From Thiodiazotropha sp040506275 (GTDB lineage Bacteria; Pseudomonadota; Gammaproteobacteria; Chromatiales; Chromatiaceae), in the NCBI GenBank assembly GCA_040506275.1, contig JBEVXD010000003.1, positions 389,633 through 453,632 on the forward strand: a stretch of 64,000 nucleotides of DNA, given 5' to 3'. Under the pieces are notes generated by a model that searched no databases, had not been told where the DNA came from, and worked only from the letters and a program-made list of their open reading frames with translations. This document shows, one piece after another, positions 27,062 through 36,204 of the stretch (position 1 is its first letter; each line of letters opens with the position of its first letter). Made by a program: the position numbers and the translations under genes.

Positions 27062-27388
27062 CTATAAATTACTATCGATGAATGCCACAAGCTGCGATTT
27101 TGAAACAGCCCCAACTTTAGTCGCCTCAACTTCACCATTCTTGAAAAGCATCAAGGTAGGTATACCGCGGATCCCATAGCGGGGCGGAGTGTTGGGATTC
27201 TCGTCAATATTCAGTTTGGCCACTTTCAACTTATCGCCATATTCTTTAGCGATTTCGTCAAGAACCGGGGCAATCATCTTACAGGGGCCACACCACTCGG
27301 CCCAGTAGTCGATCAAGACTGGTTGACTTGATTGAAGTACGTCAGACTCAAAAGAGTCGTCGGTTATATGAACAATCTGCTCACTCAT
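27062..27388 (-). CDS. trxA: Thioredoxin 1
   Basis: This is a general cytosolic dithiol reductase. The 108-residue Trx fold has the WCGPC active site (YWAEWCGPCKMIAPVL) and the cis-Pro loop GIRGIPTLMLF. It is upstream of rho, as in many gammaproteobacteria. Confidence 0.97.
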   Translation of the reverse strand: MSEQIVHITDDSFESDVLQSSQPVLIDYWAEWCGPCKMIAPVLDEIAKEYGDKLKVAKLNIDENPNTPPRYGIRGIPTLMLFKNGEVEATKVGAVSKSQLVAFIDSNL

Positions 27389-27597
27389 TGATTGAGGATC
27401 TCCAACTGAATGCTTGGGGATTTGTTGAACGGATGCTATCCGCCACTATTAATCTGTGTTGAATCCAGTAATACACCGTGAAACGAATTAGCAATATCGA
27501 GGGGGACAACTGGATAGGATTGAATATTGAATCTTAAAAGTGATCATTTTTCAAGACCTAAATGCGAATAACCTGCCATTAATTGACATAATACCAT

Positions 27598-27933
27598 CTA
27601 TTCTGAACCTGCATGGGTGATATAGCCGTCCAGTAGAGAGTCTATCTGACATAAGTGGGCTACTGAAAGGACCGCCTCTGGCACGCCAGAAAAACTAATT
27701 TGAGCCTCCCGCTCAGCAGCCCAAGCCATCCATTCCAACATCAATGCGAGGCCTGCGCTATCCGCTTTTTCGACCTGAGAAAGATCGATTTCAATCTCAG
27801 GTAGTGCGGCAAAAAGCTTTTCTGATTGTTGCAGCAGGGACTTTGCATGCTCGAATGTCATCCTGCCATGCACTTGAAATTTAGACCCGTCTGTTTGTTC
27901 TATCTTCGCTTCGTTCACGACATCAAAACTCAT
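27598..27933 (-). CDS. mlaB: MlaB-like STAS domain protein
   Basis: This 111-residue cytosolic STAS protein is expected to bind and regulate the MlaF ATPase. The VHGRMTFEHAKSLL and DLSQVEKADSAGLALMLEW segments are typical of the family, with the Ser in the DSAG position. It overlaps the mlaD 3' end by 11 bp, where mlaC normally stands. mlaC is missing here. Confidence 0.85.
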   Translation of the reverse strand: MSFDVVNEAKIEQTDGSKFQVHGRMTFEHAKSLLQQSEKLFAALPEIEIDLSQVEKADSAGLALMLEWMAWAAEREAQISFSGVPEAVLSVAHLCQIDSLLDGYITHAGSE

Positions 27934-28402
27934 CAGATATCGCGTTCTCCTCAGCTTTACTGAAGAGAAATTGTCCGATAATCTCTTCCAGAACCAGTGC
28001 GGACTGGGTCATCATCAATTCACTTCCCTGCTCCAGACTCTCAAGACTGCCACCGGGATCAAGACCTATATACTGCTCACCCAGAAGGCCTGAAGTGTAG
28101 ATCTTAGCGATACTGTCATCTGGAATCTGATTAAACTCTGGATTTATTGAGAGGCTAACTACCGCTTCAAAACTACTCTGGTCATAGGTGATTCCAGATA
28201 CACGACCAACTCTTACGCCAGCCATTGATACCGGGGACCTGACTTTCAGACCACCTATATTATCGAAGCGAGCAGTTATCTGATAACCCTCATTTGCAGA
28301 GATGCTGGCAAGGTTACTCACCTGCATTGCCAGAAAAAAGAGTGCCACAAGGCCCAATGCCATGAAAAAACCGACGGTGATTTCCAACTGTCTTGTCTGC
28401 AT
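27923..28402 (-). CDS. mlaD: Phospholipid transporter MCE protein MlaD
   Basis: MlaD forms the hexameric periplasmic ring on MlaFE that handles lipids between the inner membrane and the periplasm. The 159 residues have an N-terminal TM helix (EITVGFFMALGLVALFFLAMQV) and one MCE domain (DNIGGLKVRSPVSMAGVRVG; ISGLLGEQYIGL-type segment). It starts 2 bp after mlaE and ends inside mlaB. Confidence 0.95.
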   Translation of the reverse strand: MQTRQLEITVGFFMALGLVALFFLAMQVSNLASISANEGYQITARFDNIGGLKVRSPVSMAGVRVGRVSGITYDQSSFEAVVSLSINPEFNQIPDDSIAKIYTSGLLGEQYIGLDPGGSLESLEQGSELMMTQSALVLEEIIGQFLFSKAEENAISDEF

Positions 28403-28404
28403 GA

Positions 28405-29184
28405 TTATTCTCCAAACATCAACGCAGTCAGTACAAAATCGAGTACCAGCACTGCCAGCGCCGAATGAACAACTGTCCGGGTAGTCGCCTGACTGACGCC
28501 CGCTGAGGTAGGTGTCGCATCATATCCCTGAAATAGGGCGATCCAAGCACAAACGAATCCGAACACAAAGCTTTTGATTACGCCGTTGAGTACATCTTCA
28601 TTCCAGTCAATCTTTGACTGCATCTGACTCCAGAAGGCTCCATCATCAACTCCCAATAATCCCACACTGACAAAATATCCACCGATGACTCCTATTGCAC
28701 TGAACATGGCAGCCAATAGAGGCATGGATAAAAAACCGGCATAGAAACGAGGAGATAAAATGCGCCGAATCGGGTCTACCGCCATCATCTCCAGGCCTGA
28801 CAACTGCTCAGTCGCCTTCATCAGGCCGATTTCAGCCGTCAGGGCAGACCCGGCGCGTCCAGCAAACAGCAACGCAGTGACTACAGGCCCCAACTCACGT
28901 ACCAGGGACGCTGCCACCATGACGCCCAAACTATCCTCAGCGCCAAACTGCGACAATACATAGTAACCCTGCAGTCCCAACACCATCCCAACAAACAGAC
29001 CAGAGACCACGATGATTGTTGTAGTACGTACGCCAATACTGTGGATCTGTGCAGCTAACAGCTTTAAACGGGGCAGCAGACTGGTCAAACCGAAAAGGAT
29101 CTGAACCAGTAGTAGATGACCTCGTCCAAGTCTTTCCAGGGCACCAAGCCCTACGCGTCCGAAATTGGCCAACAGATCAAACAC
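28405..29184 (-). CDS. mlaE: Phospholipid transporter permease MlaE
   Basis: This 259-residue inner-membrane permease has about five TM helices. Family hallmarks are FGAEDSLGVMVAASLVRELGPV, LFAGRAGSALTAEIGLMKATEQLSGLEMMAVDP and FGFVCAWIALFQGYDA. It is part of mlaFED, with the start adjoining the mlaF stop. Confidence 0.96.
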   Translation of the reverse strand: MFDLLANFGRVGLGALERLGRGHLLLVQILFGLTSLLPRLKLLAAQIHSIGVRTTTIIVVSGLFVGMVLGLQGYYVLSQFGAEDSLGVMVAASLVRELGPVVTALLFAGRAGSALTAEIGLMKATEQLSGLEMMAVDPIRRILSPRFYAGFLSMPLLAAMFSAIGVIGGYFVSVGLLGVDDGAFWSQMQSKIDWNEDVLNGVIKSFVFGFVCAWIALFQGYDATPTSAGVSQATTRTVVHSALAVLVLDFVLTALMFGE

Positions 29185-29999
29185 TATCCCGCCCCTCTCA
29201 TGCTCAACAGGTCTTCAGACAAAGTCGGTGCCTGATAGTGAAAGCCGACAGGTCCATCTGGCAATCCACTCATGAACTGTTTCACAGCCGGTGAATCGGA
29301 GCCCATCAAGGCATCAGGGGAGCCGGACTCAATCACCTTTCCGCCAGAGATCACATAAATCAGATCTGATATACCTGCCGTCTCTTCTACATCATGAGAA
29401 ACCAGGATACTGGTCAAGCCAACCGCATCATTCAATCGTCTCACCAATTGAGCCAACACGCCCATGGATATGGGATCCTGTCCGGTGAAAGGCTCGTCAT
29501 ACATCACCATCATTGGATCAAGGGATATAGCCCGCGAGAGCGCTACTCTTCTTGCCATTCCGCCTGATAGCTCAGAGGGCATCAAATCCCGTGCACCACG
29601 CAGGCCAACGGCCTCCAGCTTCATCAACACCAGACGCCGGATCATAGATTCCGGAAGGTTGGTGTGTTCACGCAAGGGATAGGCAACGTTATCGTAGACA
29701 GTAAGATCGGTTAGGAGTGCCCCACTCTGAAATAGCATCCCCATTCGCATACGCAGCTTATAGAGCGCCTTTCGTGAGAGCTTATGGACATTTTCACCAT
29801 CCACTTCGATGGTGCCCTTGGAGGGTCGCAGCTGGCCACCGATCAATTTCAGCAAGGTGGTCTTACCTGTTCCACTGGGCCCCATGATCGCGGTGACCTT
29901 GCCCCTGGGAATATCGATATCCATCCCTTGGAATATGGGGCGATCTCCATGGTAGAAGTGGAGATCTCGTATTTTAACGAGAGGGGGTTCTGTGTTCAC
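29184..29999 (-). CDS. mlaF: Phospholipid transporter ATP-binding protein MlaF
   Basis: This is the ABC ATPase of the Mla system. Walker A is GPSGTGKTTLLKLIGG, the signature motif is LSGGMARRVALSRA, and Walker B is MMVMYDEPFTGQDP with an H-loop in LVSHDVEET. At 271 residues it has normal length. It is the first gene of mlaF-E-D-B on the minus strand. A 1-bp overlap with mlaE indicates coupling. Confidence 0.96.
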   Translation of the reverse strand: MNTEPPLVKIRDLHFYHGDRPIFQGMDIDIPRGKVTAIMGPSGTGKTTLLKLIGGQLRPSKGTIEVDGENVHKLSRKALYKLRMRMGMLFQSGALLTDLTVYDNVAYPLREHTNLPESMIRRLVLMKLEAVGLRGARDLMPSELSGGMARRVALSRAISLDPMMVMYDEPFTGQDPISMGVLAQLVRRLNDAVGLTSILVSHDVEETAGISDLIYVISGGKVIESGSPDALMGSDSPAVKQFMSGLPDGPVGFHYQAPTLSEDLLSMRGAG

Positions 30000-30184
30000 A
30001 TTGATCTTCTGAGCATCATGCTTGCAGGTTGTCGACTATTAAGTCCATTGTGTCGATGAGACATTAAGGCGTCAAGGAAGTTTGTTTTTGATGCTTGTGA
30101 ATTCACACAATTTTGTTAAAAAAGTATTGATACAGAAGCTCTATCTGACAAGTTTCTTTATCAACAAGCTGGCTAAAAAATAAA

Positions 30185-30216
30185 AAAAACCCGTCATAAA
30201 ACCTGACGGGTTTTTG
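30185..30216 (-). terminator. Rho-independent terminator after the Ig-like lipoprotein gene
   Basis: The arms AAAAACCCGTCA and TGACGGGTTTTT enclose a short loop, with A/T runs at both ends. It lies about 20 bp beyond the lipoprotein stop and could also act in the other direction. Confidence 0.88.
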
Positions 30217-30235
30217 AAGTCAGTTACAAAACCAC

Positions 30236-32068
30236 CTAGTCGTTAACAATTACAAAACCAGTGGTTGTAGTCCCTGATGGTGTTGTAACGCGAATGGTGA
30301 GAACACCTGTCTCATCACCTGCTCGCTGATTCTCTGTAGGAACTAGGGCTATCCTGTAATCTACGATACCGGATTGACTAGCAAGACGAGCATTGGCATT
30401 GGTGTTAGGCACAGTGAAGTTATTACCCGTTTCGATTGAACCGTTCGTAGTTGAGAAGTTTATAGTCGTACCCGCAGGTAAAACCTGACCCAATGCCGCC
30501 CCCCTAATCGTAAAGGTATAGGTTGAAATGCCTGCTGGAAGGTTAATTTCTAGAAATCCCTCACTGATATTAACATCGTCTCCTTCATACAATATCACCG
30601 GAAACGATTCAGACATTACAAGCACCAGACTGTCACGGACATTGATGTTCTTTTCAGCACTACAGGTTACAGTAGAAATTGGTGTAACGTTAAAGCAGAC
30701 TCCAGGATCTTCTCCGGCAGCAACAGCATCACTTGCATTTGAAACAGCTGCAGCATCACAGCAGAGCGCACCATTGTAGTTCGGATCCACATCACTGTCG
30801 TCATATTCATTGTTGTTATTGAAGTCGACGAATTCTTCTGTCACCGGATCACGAATACCATCTTCGTTATCATCACGATAAGCTTCAGGCATATCCGCAA
30901 AGGGGGTATCACCAAGATCGAGCACTCCGTTACCATTTGCGTCCACAAACGATTCTTCGCCCAGCATGGAAGCAAGAATGGTCACCCGTCCACTACCCCC
31001 TGGCAGCAAGTCTTCCCAAGGCCGGGGATTCGAGCTTGTCCAAACCACAGTACAAGCACCATCATCTATCTGGCATTGGGACTGTATTTGACCACCCTCG
31101 GTGGTGAAATAAACCGCGCTACCATCAGGTACAGGATTATTAAAATGATCTGCAGCATGCACGGTAATTTCAACTTCAGTTCCATCAATACCCAGGCCTT
31201 CAGGATTAAGTGTCTCTGCACTAAGCGACATACTATTCTGATCAGATACACCTGTTGAAATAACCAATCCATCGGACTGAGTAGAAATTAGCGGATTAGC
31301 CTCCAGTGAAGCAGTTACGCGAACTGTGGTTGGCACAGTTCCGGATTTGACATCGGTTCTTACAATACCATCGATATCACTGGTTGCCTTAATCGAGCCA
31401 ACGGGGATGGATACGCCACCGATATCAGTATTCAGACTAAAGTTGACCACTTGCTGCGATACTGGATTACCATTGGTATCCAACACTTGGAATGAAACTT
31501 TTGAGACTTCAGTTAACCCCACACCACGAATACCTATCACCGAGGGTTCAGCTGAGACAAACTGCATAGAACCAATTTCTGCAGGTTGTATACTCACCAC
31601 CCCTGTAGCAGTTGAGGTGTTATTGTTAACTGATGTAGTGGCTCGGATAGTATCGGAACCTGAACAGCCCTGAGCAATATATGTAGCCGTTACAACACCA
31701 TCGACTGTATCAACAGATGAATCAATACTAGCCAACCCTGAGGCCAGGCAGTCAGTTGTAAAGGTCACCGTTGCGCTAGATTGATATAGGTTCCCCTCAA
31801 CATCGGCAAGTGTCGCCCTAACCGAAGTTTGTCCACCAGCAGATAGAGAGGTTACAGCAATGTTCAGCTCACCAGGTTCGAACGCGGACCCTGATCCATT
31901 GCCGATAAAAATAGTTGCCTGGTTTGTTCCCACATCATCAATCGTTTCGCCAGTGCCATCCGTCGTGCTGCCACTATCATCCCAAGGTGTCTCAGCATCA
32001 CCACCACCGCAGGCAGCAAGCAGGAACATAAGAATAAAAGGGGTGACAACCCGGGCTAAACCTGACAT
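30236..32068 (-). CDS. Surface lipoprotein with bacterial Ig-like (Big/invasin-type) domains
   Basis: The ATG at 32068 has GGAG 6 bp upstream; the longer frame begins at a TTG. The signal peptide ends in a lipobox (ILMFLLAAC), followed by GGGDAETPWDDSG. The 610-residue remainder contains repeated Ig-like beta modules of about 100 residues. An example is LSAGGQTSVRATLADVEGNL with a later VTFTTDC; similar segments recur near 200, 300 and 510. A Ca-binding-like acidic segment rich in Asp/Asn (DANGNGVLDLGD; DFNNNNEYDDSDVDPNYNG) lies near residue 380. No enzyme motif is seen. It may be an adhesin or structural surface protein. Confidence 0.8.
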   Translation of the reverse strand: MSGLARVVTPFILMFLLAACGGGDAETPWDDSGSTTDGTGETIDDVGTNQATIFIGNGSGSAFEPGELNIAVTSLSAGGQTSVRATLADVEGNLYQSSATVTFTTDCLASGLASIDSSVDTVDGVVTATYIAQGCSGSDTIRATTSVNNNTSTATGVVSIQPAEIGSMQFVSAEPSVIGIRGVGLTEVSKVSFQVLDTNGNPVSQQVVNFSLNTDIGGVSIPVGSIKATSDIDGIVRTDVKSGTVPTTVRVTASLEANPLISTQSDGLVISTGVSDQNSMSLSAETLNPEGLGIDGTEVEITVHAADHFNNPVPDGSAVYFTTEGGQIQSQCQIDDGACTVVWTSSNPRPWEDLLPGGSGRVTILASMLGEESFVDANGNGVLDLGDTPFADMPEAYRDDNEDGIRDPVTEEFVDFNNNNEYDDSDVDPNYNGALCCDAAAVSNASDAVAAGEDPGVCFNVTPISTVTCSAEKNINVRDSLVLVMSESFPVILYEGDDVNISEGFLEINLPAGISTYTFTIRGAALGQVLPAGTTINFSTTNGSIETGNNFTVPNTNANARLASQSGIVDYRIALVPTENQRAGDETGVLTIRVTTPSGTTTTGFVIVND

Positions 32069-32080
32069 GGCAAACTCCAA

Positions 32081-32399
32081 AATCCCATACGAAACAGTCC
32101 ATTAAGGAAGGATACTTAGACTAATTTCTTAATAGTATACAATCACTCGGCTATTGCAAGGAATTATAAGCAATCAAATGGCAACTTTTTCGCCCTAATA
32201 CAAACATACGTCACGGTTTTGCATCAGGAATGACAAGCCACTCAAATCACTCAATCCTCGGCTTCTACATGGTAGCGGCAGCATCGGTTGCCGCTTTAGT
32301 AAAATCGCAGCCCCAGGATGGGAATATACTTCCCATTGCATACGAGAACCAAGAGGTTTTCAGGACAGGCGCCACAATACCCCCCACCAGATAGGCCCT
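32081..32399. other. Intergenic region, no gene seen
   Basis: This 319-bp stretch separates the Ig-like lipoprotein from the downstream end of the 2Fe-2S protein gene. It contains two weak hairpins: GCGGCA with TGCCGC at about 32277-32296, and GGGAA with TTCCC near 32319. No protein is supported. It should hold the lipoprotein promoter. Confidence 0.45.
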
Positions 32400-32708
32400 T
32401 CAAACAGCCAATCTCTCGACCCTTTCCCCATCAATAATATGTCGCTGCAGGATCTCATCAATATCTTCATGATCTACATAGGTATACCAAACCGCATCGG
32501 GATAGATAACCATCACTGGCCCCAGATCACAACGATCAAGACAGCCAGCTGTATTCACTCTGACCCCTCCAGGCCCGTTTAGACCTGCCTCCTTAACCTT
32601 CATCTTCAAATAGTCGCGCATTGACTTTGCACCATGATCTCCGCAGCAGGCACGCCCATCCTCTCGTTCATTGACACAGAAGAAAAGGTGGTAGCGATAG
32701 TAGGACAT
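32400..32708 (-). CDS. Thioredoxin-like [2Fe-2S] ferredoxin family protein
   Basis: This small 102-residue protein has the cysteine pattern of 2Fe-2S thioredoxin-like ferredoxins: FFCVNEREDGRACCG and, about 35 residues later, NTAGCLDRCDLGPVMVIYP. The four ligands are probably the first Cys, one of the CC pair, and the two Cys in GCLDRC. It is a likely electron carrier with unknown partner. It is divergent from glcF. Confidence 0.88.
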   Translation of the reverse strand: MSYYRYHLFFCVNEREDGRACCGDHGAKSMRDYLKMKVKEAGLNGPGGVRVNTAGCLDRCDLGPVMVIYPDAVWYTYVDHEDIDEILQRHIIDGERVERLAV

Positions 32709-32944
32709 AGGATGACCTCTTAACTGTTATAACTCTTAAGACCTTTCTATCCTGCCTAGAAAGCTCGTAATTTATTTAGGAATTTTAAGTGTTATTCACT
32801 CCACAACCAAGTGAACAATAAGATTAGGCAGGTATTCATCATTTCATACACTTTCACCCTATTATCCTAGAATTAGACAAGCCATCTCCAACTATTGCCA
32901 AGATTCGGGTAAAATAGCACTCTTTCCCTGTAACTCTATCTGCT

Positions 32945-34141
32945 GTGACACCTGAAGACCTGCTTGCTGAAGCAGACCGTTGCGTAAAGTGCGGTCTATG
33001 CCTAAACGTATGCCCTACCTATCGCCTGCTGGCCAGTGAGGCTGACTCTCCCCGCGGCCGAATCAGTCTGATTCAAGCATTCGTCAAAGACGAGATCGGC
33101 CTCGACTCGCACCTCGAAACTCACCTTGATCGATGCCTGAGTTGCCGAGCCTGTGAATCCGCGTGTCCCTCAGGCGTTCGATACGGCAAATTACTCGACG
33201 CCAGTCGGGCGATGATCGCAACAAAACGTCATGGTGCAACTCCGCTTAAAATTGTTATCAATCAATTATCTAGCGTCAGACACTTCAATATTTGGAACAG
33301 ACTTTTCCAAACATTTCGCCACCTTGGTTTAGTGACACTTACACGTAAACTGCCTCTACCTCGTATTCGGAGGCTTCTCTCTATTGCGGACCATCTACCT
33401 TCGAAACCCAGCCAACGGGCAGGTTTTTACCCCGCATCAAAACCCACAAGTCGCAGCGTCCAGCTGTTTACCGGTTGCGTGGGATCTCAAGTTGAGGATA
33501 GATTGATTCACAATAGCCTGCAGATATTAATCAGGCTTGGTTACGCAGTTGATATACCAAGAGAAGAGACATGTTGTGGCGCTCTCCACCGTCACAATGG
33601 CTTTCCTGCTGATGCTGACAAACTCTGCGACACCATCCGGGAGCAAACCCATAAAAGCAGCGCACAACACCTGGTAACAATAGCCACGGCGTGCCATCTT
33701 GAACTCGATGAACAGAGAACCAGCAAGCGCCCTCTGATCTCTATTGTTGATCTTCTCCTGCAACTGCCCGCCAATGATATCCCCGCATTGAAACCTCTGG
33801 ATAAAAAGGCAGCCATACACATACCCTGCTCGTCGCGTAGTGACCACTCTTGGGCCTTGCTGAGTAAAATTCCTGATCTAGAACTCTCTAATCTTCCAGA
33901 AAATGATATCTGTTGCGGTGCAGCCGGTAGCTACATGCTGACCCAGCCAGAGCTCTCTCTGCAGCTTGGATGGGCAAAAATCGACCACTTGAAAGCCAGC
34001 GGCGCAGATATACTGATCACCACCAATACCGGCTGTGCGATGCAGTTTCGACAACTCATTAAGGAAGCCGGCCTCGCAATTGAGGTTTTTCATCCAATTG
34101 AATTGATTTATAAACAGTGGAACAGCAACACGGAAGGATAA
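32945..34141 (+). CDS. glcF: Glycolate oxidase iron-sulfur subunit
   Basis: GlcF passes electrons from glycolate oxidation to the quinone pool. It has two 4Fe-4S ferredoxin motifs near the N terminus (CVKCGLCLNVCPTYR; CLSCRACESACPSGVRYG) and two CCG-type domains (ETCCGALHRHNGF; ICCGAAGSYML). The length is 398 with a GTG start at 32945. glcD and glcE are not in the window. A related (S)-2-hydroxy-acid dehydrogenase Fe-S subunit cannot be excluded. Confidence 0.9.
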   Translation: MTPEDLLAEADRCVKCGLCLNVCPTYRLLASEADSPRGRISLIQAFVKDEIGLDSHLETHLDRCLSCRACESACPSGVRYGKLLDASRAMIATKRHGATPLKIVINQLSSVRHFNIWNRLFQTFRHLGLVTLTRKLPLPRIRRLLSIADHLPSKPSQRAGFYPASKPTSRSVQLFTGCVGSQVEDRLIHNSLQILIRLGYAVDIPREETCCGALHRHNGFPADADKLCDTIREQTHKSSAQHLVTIATACHLELDEQRTSKRPLISIVDLLLQLPANDIPALKPLDKKAAIHIPCSSRSDHSWALLSKIPDLELSNLPENDICCGAAGSYMLTQPELSLQLGWAKIDHLKASGADILITTNTGCAMQFRQLIKEAGLAIEVFHPIELIYKQWNSNTEG

Positions 34142-34187
34142 TCTAACAAGGTTGAATAGATCATGGAAAAGAGGCTATGGTTTGCAG

Positions 34188-34832
34188 ATGACTGAAAGAA
34201 AACTCAAAATGACGGATCAACTTGTGATCGGCCTCGATACTGCGGTAAGAACCCTGTTTGGCAGACCGCAGGTAACCGAAAGGAAGAACCCTGCAGATGG
34301 ACTCGACGAAGCAGACTTGAGCGACCAGGAACGGGACCTGACCGCTCGGCTAATGCGTATCAATCATACCGGAGAGGTATGTGCCCAAGCCCTCTATCAA
34401 GGGCAAGCCTTGACGGCCCGTCTGCCAGAGGTAAGAAAACGCATGGAAAGGGCTGCCCAGGAGGAGAACGATCATCTTGCATGGTGTGAGAATCGTCTTA
34501 TTGAACTCGACAATCGAAAAAGCCTGCTGAATCCTTTCTGGTACGCCAGCTCATTCATGCTAGGCGCAGCCGCAGGTCTGGCTGGAGATAAATGGAGTTT
34601 GGGCTTTGTCGCTGAAACGGAGAATCAGGTTGAATCCCACCTGGATGACCATATCAGTCAAATCCCACCGCAGGATGAAAAAAGTCATGCGGTTCTGCAA
34701 CAGATGAAAGTCGATGAAGCTCAGCATGCCGTGATGGCATTGGAAGCCGGGGGAGCCAGCCTACCTCAACCCATCAAAGCTGCCATGAAACTCACATCAA
34801 AAGTGATGACAAATTCTGTTTTCTACCTTTAA
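34188..34832 (+). CDS. coq7: 3-demethoxyubiquinol 3-hydroxylase (Coq7)
   Basis: This O2-dependent di-iron hydroxylase of ubiquinone synthesis carries out C6 hydroxylation. Di-iron ligands are visible in NHTGEVCAQALYQGQ, AQEENDHLAWCENRL, TENQVESHLDDH and KVDEAQHAVMALEAGG. I chose ATG at 34188; ATG at 34209 is also possible, while the longer frame begins at a TTG. The protein has about 214 residues. With Coq7 doing the C6 step, the two flavin hydroxylases at 50-52 kb would cover C1 and C5. Confidence 0.95.
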   Translation: MTERKLKMTDQLVIGLDTAVRTLFGRPQVTERKNPADGLDEADLSDQERDLTARLMRINHTGEVCAQALYQGQALTARLPEVRKRMERAAQEENDHLAWCENRLIELDNRKSLLNPFWYASSFMLGAAAGLAGDKWSLGFVAETENQVESHLDDHISQIPPQDEKSHAVLQQMKVDEAQHAVMALEAGGASLPQPIKAAMKLTSKVMTNSVFYL

Positions 34833-34903
34833 GCTGGATCTTCTTGTCGATAAGTGACCGTGATTAAGAGTTGATCACTATGAAAACAGCGGACCTCTTC
34901 TGA

Positions 34904-35059
34904 CTATCCAGCCTTAGTCTGAGATACTTCACTGCGTACAACCTCATGCCGATCGATGGCAGCAACCTGAACGGCCAAAGTCAATCCAAAGCCAATCATA
35001 ACCAACACCACCACCACGGCAAAGAAATCCGGTTTATGATGTGGATGTTGTCTGTTCAT
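34904..35059 (-). CDS. Small single-pass membrane protein, unrecognised
   Basis: This 51-codon frame reads MNRQHPHHKPDFFAVVVVLV and continues with a strongly hydrophobic segment (about residues 12-34) and a polar tail ending SQTKAG. A His-rich N terminus followed by a TM helix is a credible small membrane protein. The ribosome site is weak (AAGTAAGTG just before ATG). It lies between coq7 and the ankyrin gene. The function is unknown and a chance frame cannot be excluded. Confidence 0.45.
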   Translation of the reverse strand: MNRQHPHHKPDFFAVVVVLVMIGFGLTLAVQVAAIDRHEVVRSEVSQTKAG

Positions 35060-35194
35060 ATCACTTACTTGCCCAATCAATGACTTACTATTAATTATTC
35101 GCGTACATTACAATGTTTACTTTGACGTTCATCACGTTGTTGCACCCGAATAGACCAAAACCCTGACCATAGAGGTAAATACTCTGAATATTAC

Positions 35195-35662
35195 TTACTT
35201 ATCTTTAGCAGCGCCTTCTGTAGCACCCATTTCACTCAGCAGTGCTGAAACCTGAGTATGCTGACCCCGATTCGCCAATCCCAGCGGGGTATTGCCAGCC
35301 TGATCTGCCGCATTGACATCAGCACCACGTTGAATCAGTAATCTAACCACCTCCAGATGACCGAATGCTGCTGCTTCAATCATCGGGGTCAGTCCAGAAC
35401 TATCAGTCAAATTCACATCAGCACCCGCAGCTAACAAGGCACGAACCGTCTTTAAATTTCCGTTAAAAGCGGCAATATGCAAACCAGATCGACCAGAAGG
35501 ATTAATGCTATTGACATCAACTCCCTGGGATAGCAGGTCATTAACCCGCTCCACTTGCCCCAATGTCGCAGCTGAAAGTAAAGCCTGAGCCTCCGGGGTA
35601 AGCTCAGCAGATTCACCCACCTGGGCGATAAATAAAGCCAATATCAATAAACCCGCTCTCAT
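35195..35662 (-). CDS. Exported ankyrin-repeat protein
   Basis: The start at 35662 (MRAGLLILALFIAQVGESAE) has AGGA 11 bp upstream and gives a clean signal peptide. The mature protein has about three complete ankyrin repeats, for example GRSGLHIAAFNGNLKTVRALLAAGADVN and GLTPMIEAAAFGHLEVVRLL. It is 155 residues and probably periplasmic. Such small ankyrin proteins are binding modules and the partner is not visible here. Longer starts upstream would hide the signal peptide. Confidence 0.82.
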   Translation of the reverse strand: MRAGLLILALFIAQVGESAELTPEAQALLSAATLGQVERVNDLLSQGVDVNSINPSGRSGLHIAAFNGNLKTVRALLAAGADVNLTDSSGLTPMIEAAAFGHLEVVRLLIQRGADVNAADQAGNTPLGLANRGQHTQVSALLSEMGATEGAAKDK

Positions 35663-36204
35663 CTGAGTCAATTTCCTATCATATTCTCTGCAATTCATAT
35701 CGGCACCCGATTTTATTTCTTGAAAAAGCAGACATATAGGTATTTTCGATCTACCACAACGACCCCAACCAGATACAGTTAACCCCGACAAGGTTGGCTT
35801 TCTTAGATGGGAAATAAATTAAGTAGTATTCAATGGATTACTGTTTACCGCCCAAACAAAACGATATTCAGGTAATATTGTATTAATGACATCCAACCTG
35901 AATCAATCTCATGCAAAGAAATCCAACTTCTTACGAGGCTAACGAATAGCAATCTTTCTCCTACTAGCCGTTGCACTCCTTCCGGCGCCTCAGTAACCTT
36001 TAACCTGAAACATTTGGTTCAGAATGGATACGGAGTGGAAGAGATTGTTATTCGAGTACGGGAGAATAACCTCAACTTCAAACATAGATTGATTGATTTT
36101 AAACTTCAGGAGTAGATAACTTGCGCTATGCGCCATCATAACTCAGCAGATTCAGGTTTTATCCTTTGCAGTACCAAAATATATAGCGGCCAGGTTTGAG
36201 AACA
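35663..36204. other. Intergenic region with a start-less open frame and a repeat remnant
   Basis: This 542-bp gap lies between the divergent ankyrin and apaG genes. A stop-free frame runs on the plus strand from 35876 to 36112 (79 codons) without ATG or GTG. Its end reads like real protein (VTFNLKHLVQNGYGVEEIVI) and may be a decayed gene. It is followed by the right end of the 164-bp element at about 36121-36158. Confidence 0.45.
36121..36158 (+). repeat. Remnant right end of the 164-bp element
   Basis: TTGCGCTATG-CGCCATCATA-ACTCAGCAGA-TTCAGGTT matches the right terminus of copies 1 and 2 with several mismatches. The left part is absent. It lies about 45 bp upstream of apaG, so the apaG promoter or leader may have been affected. 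Confidence 0.65.

Noticed and set aside
27389..27597. Possible hidden mlaC between mlaB and trxA
   Set aside because: Only about 210 bp, with no frame long enough for MlaC (about 200 residues).
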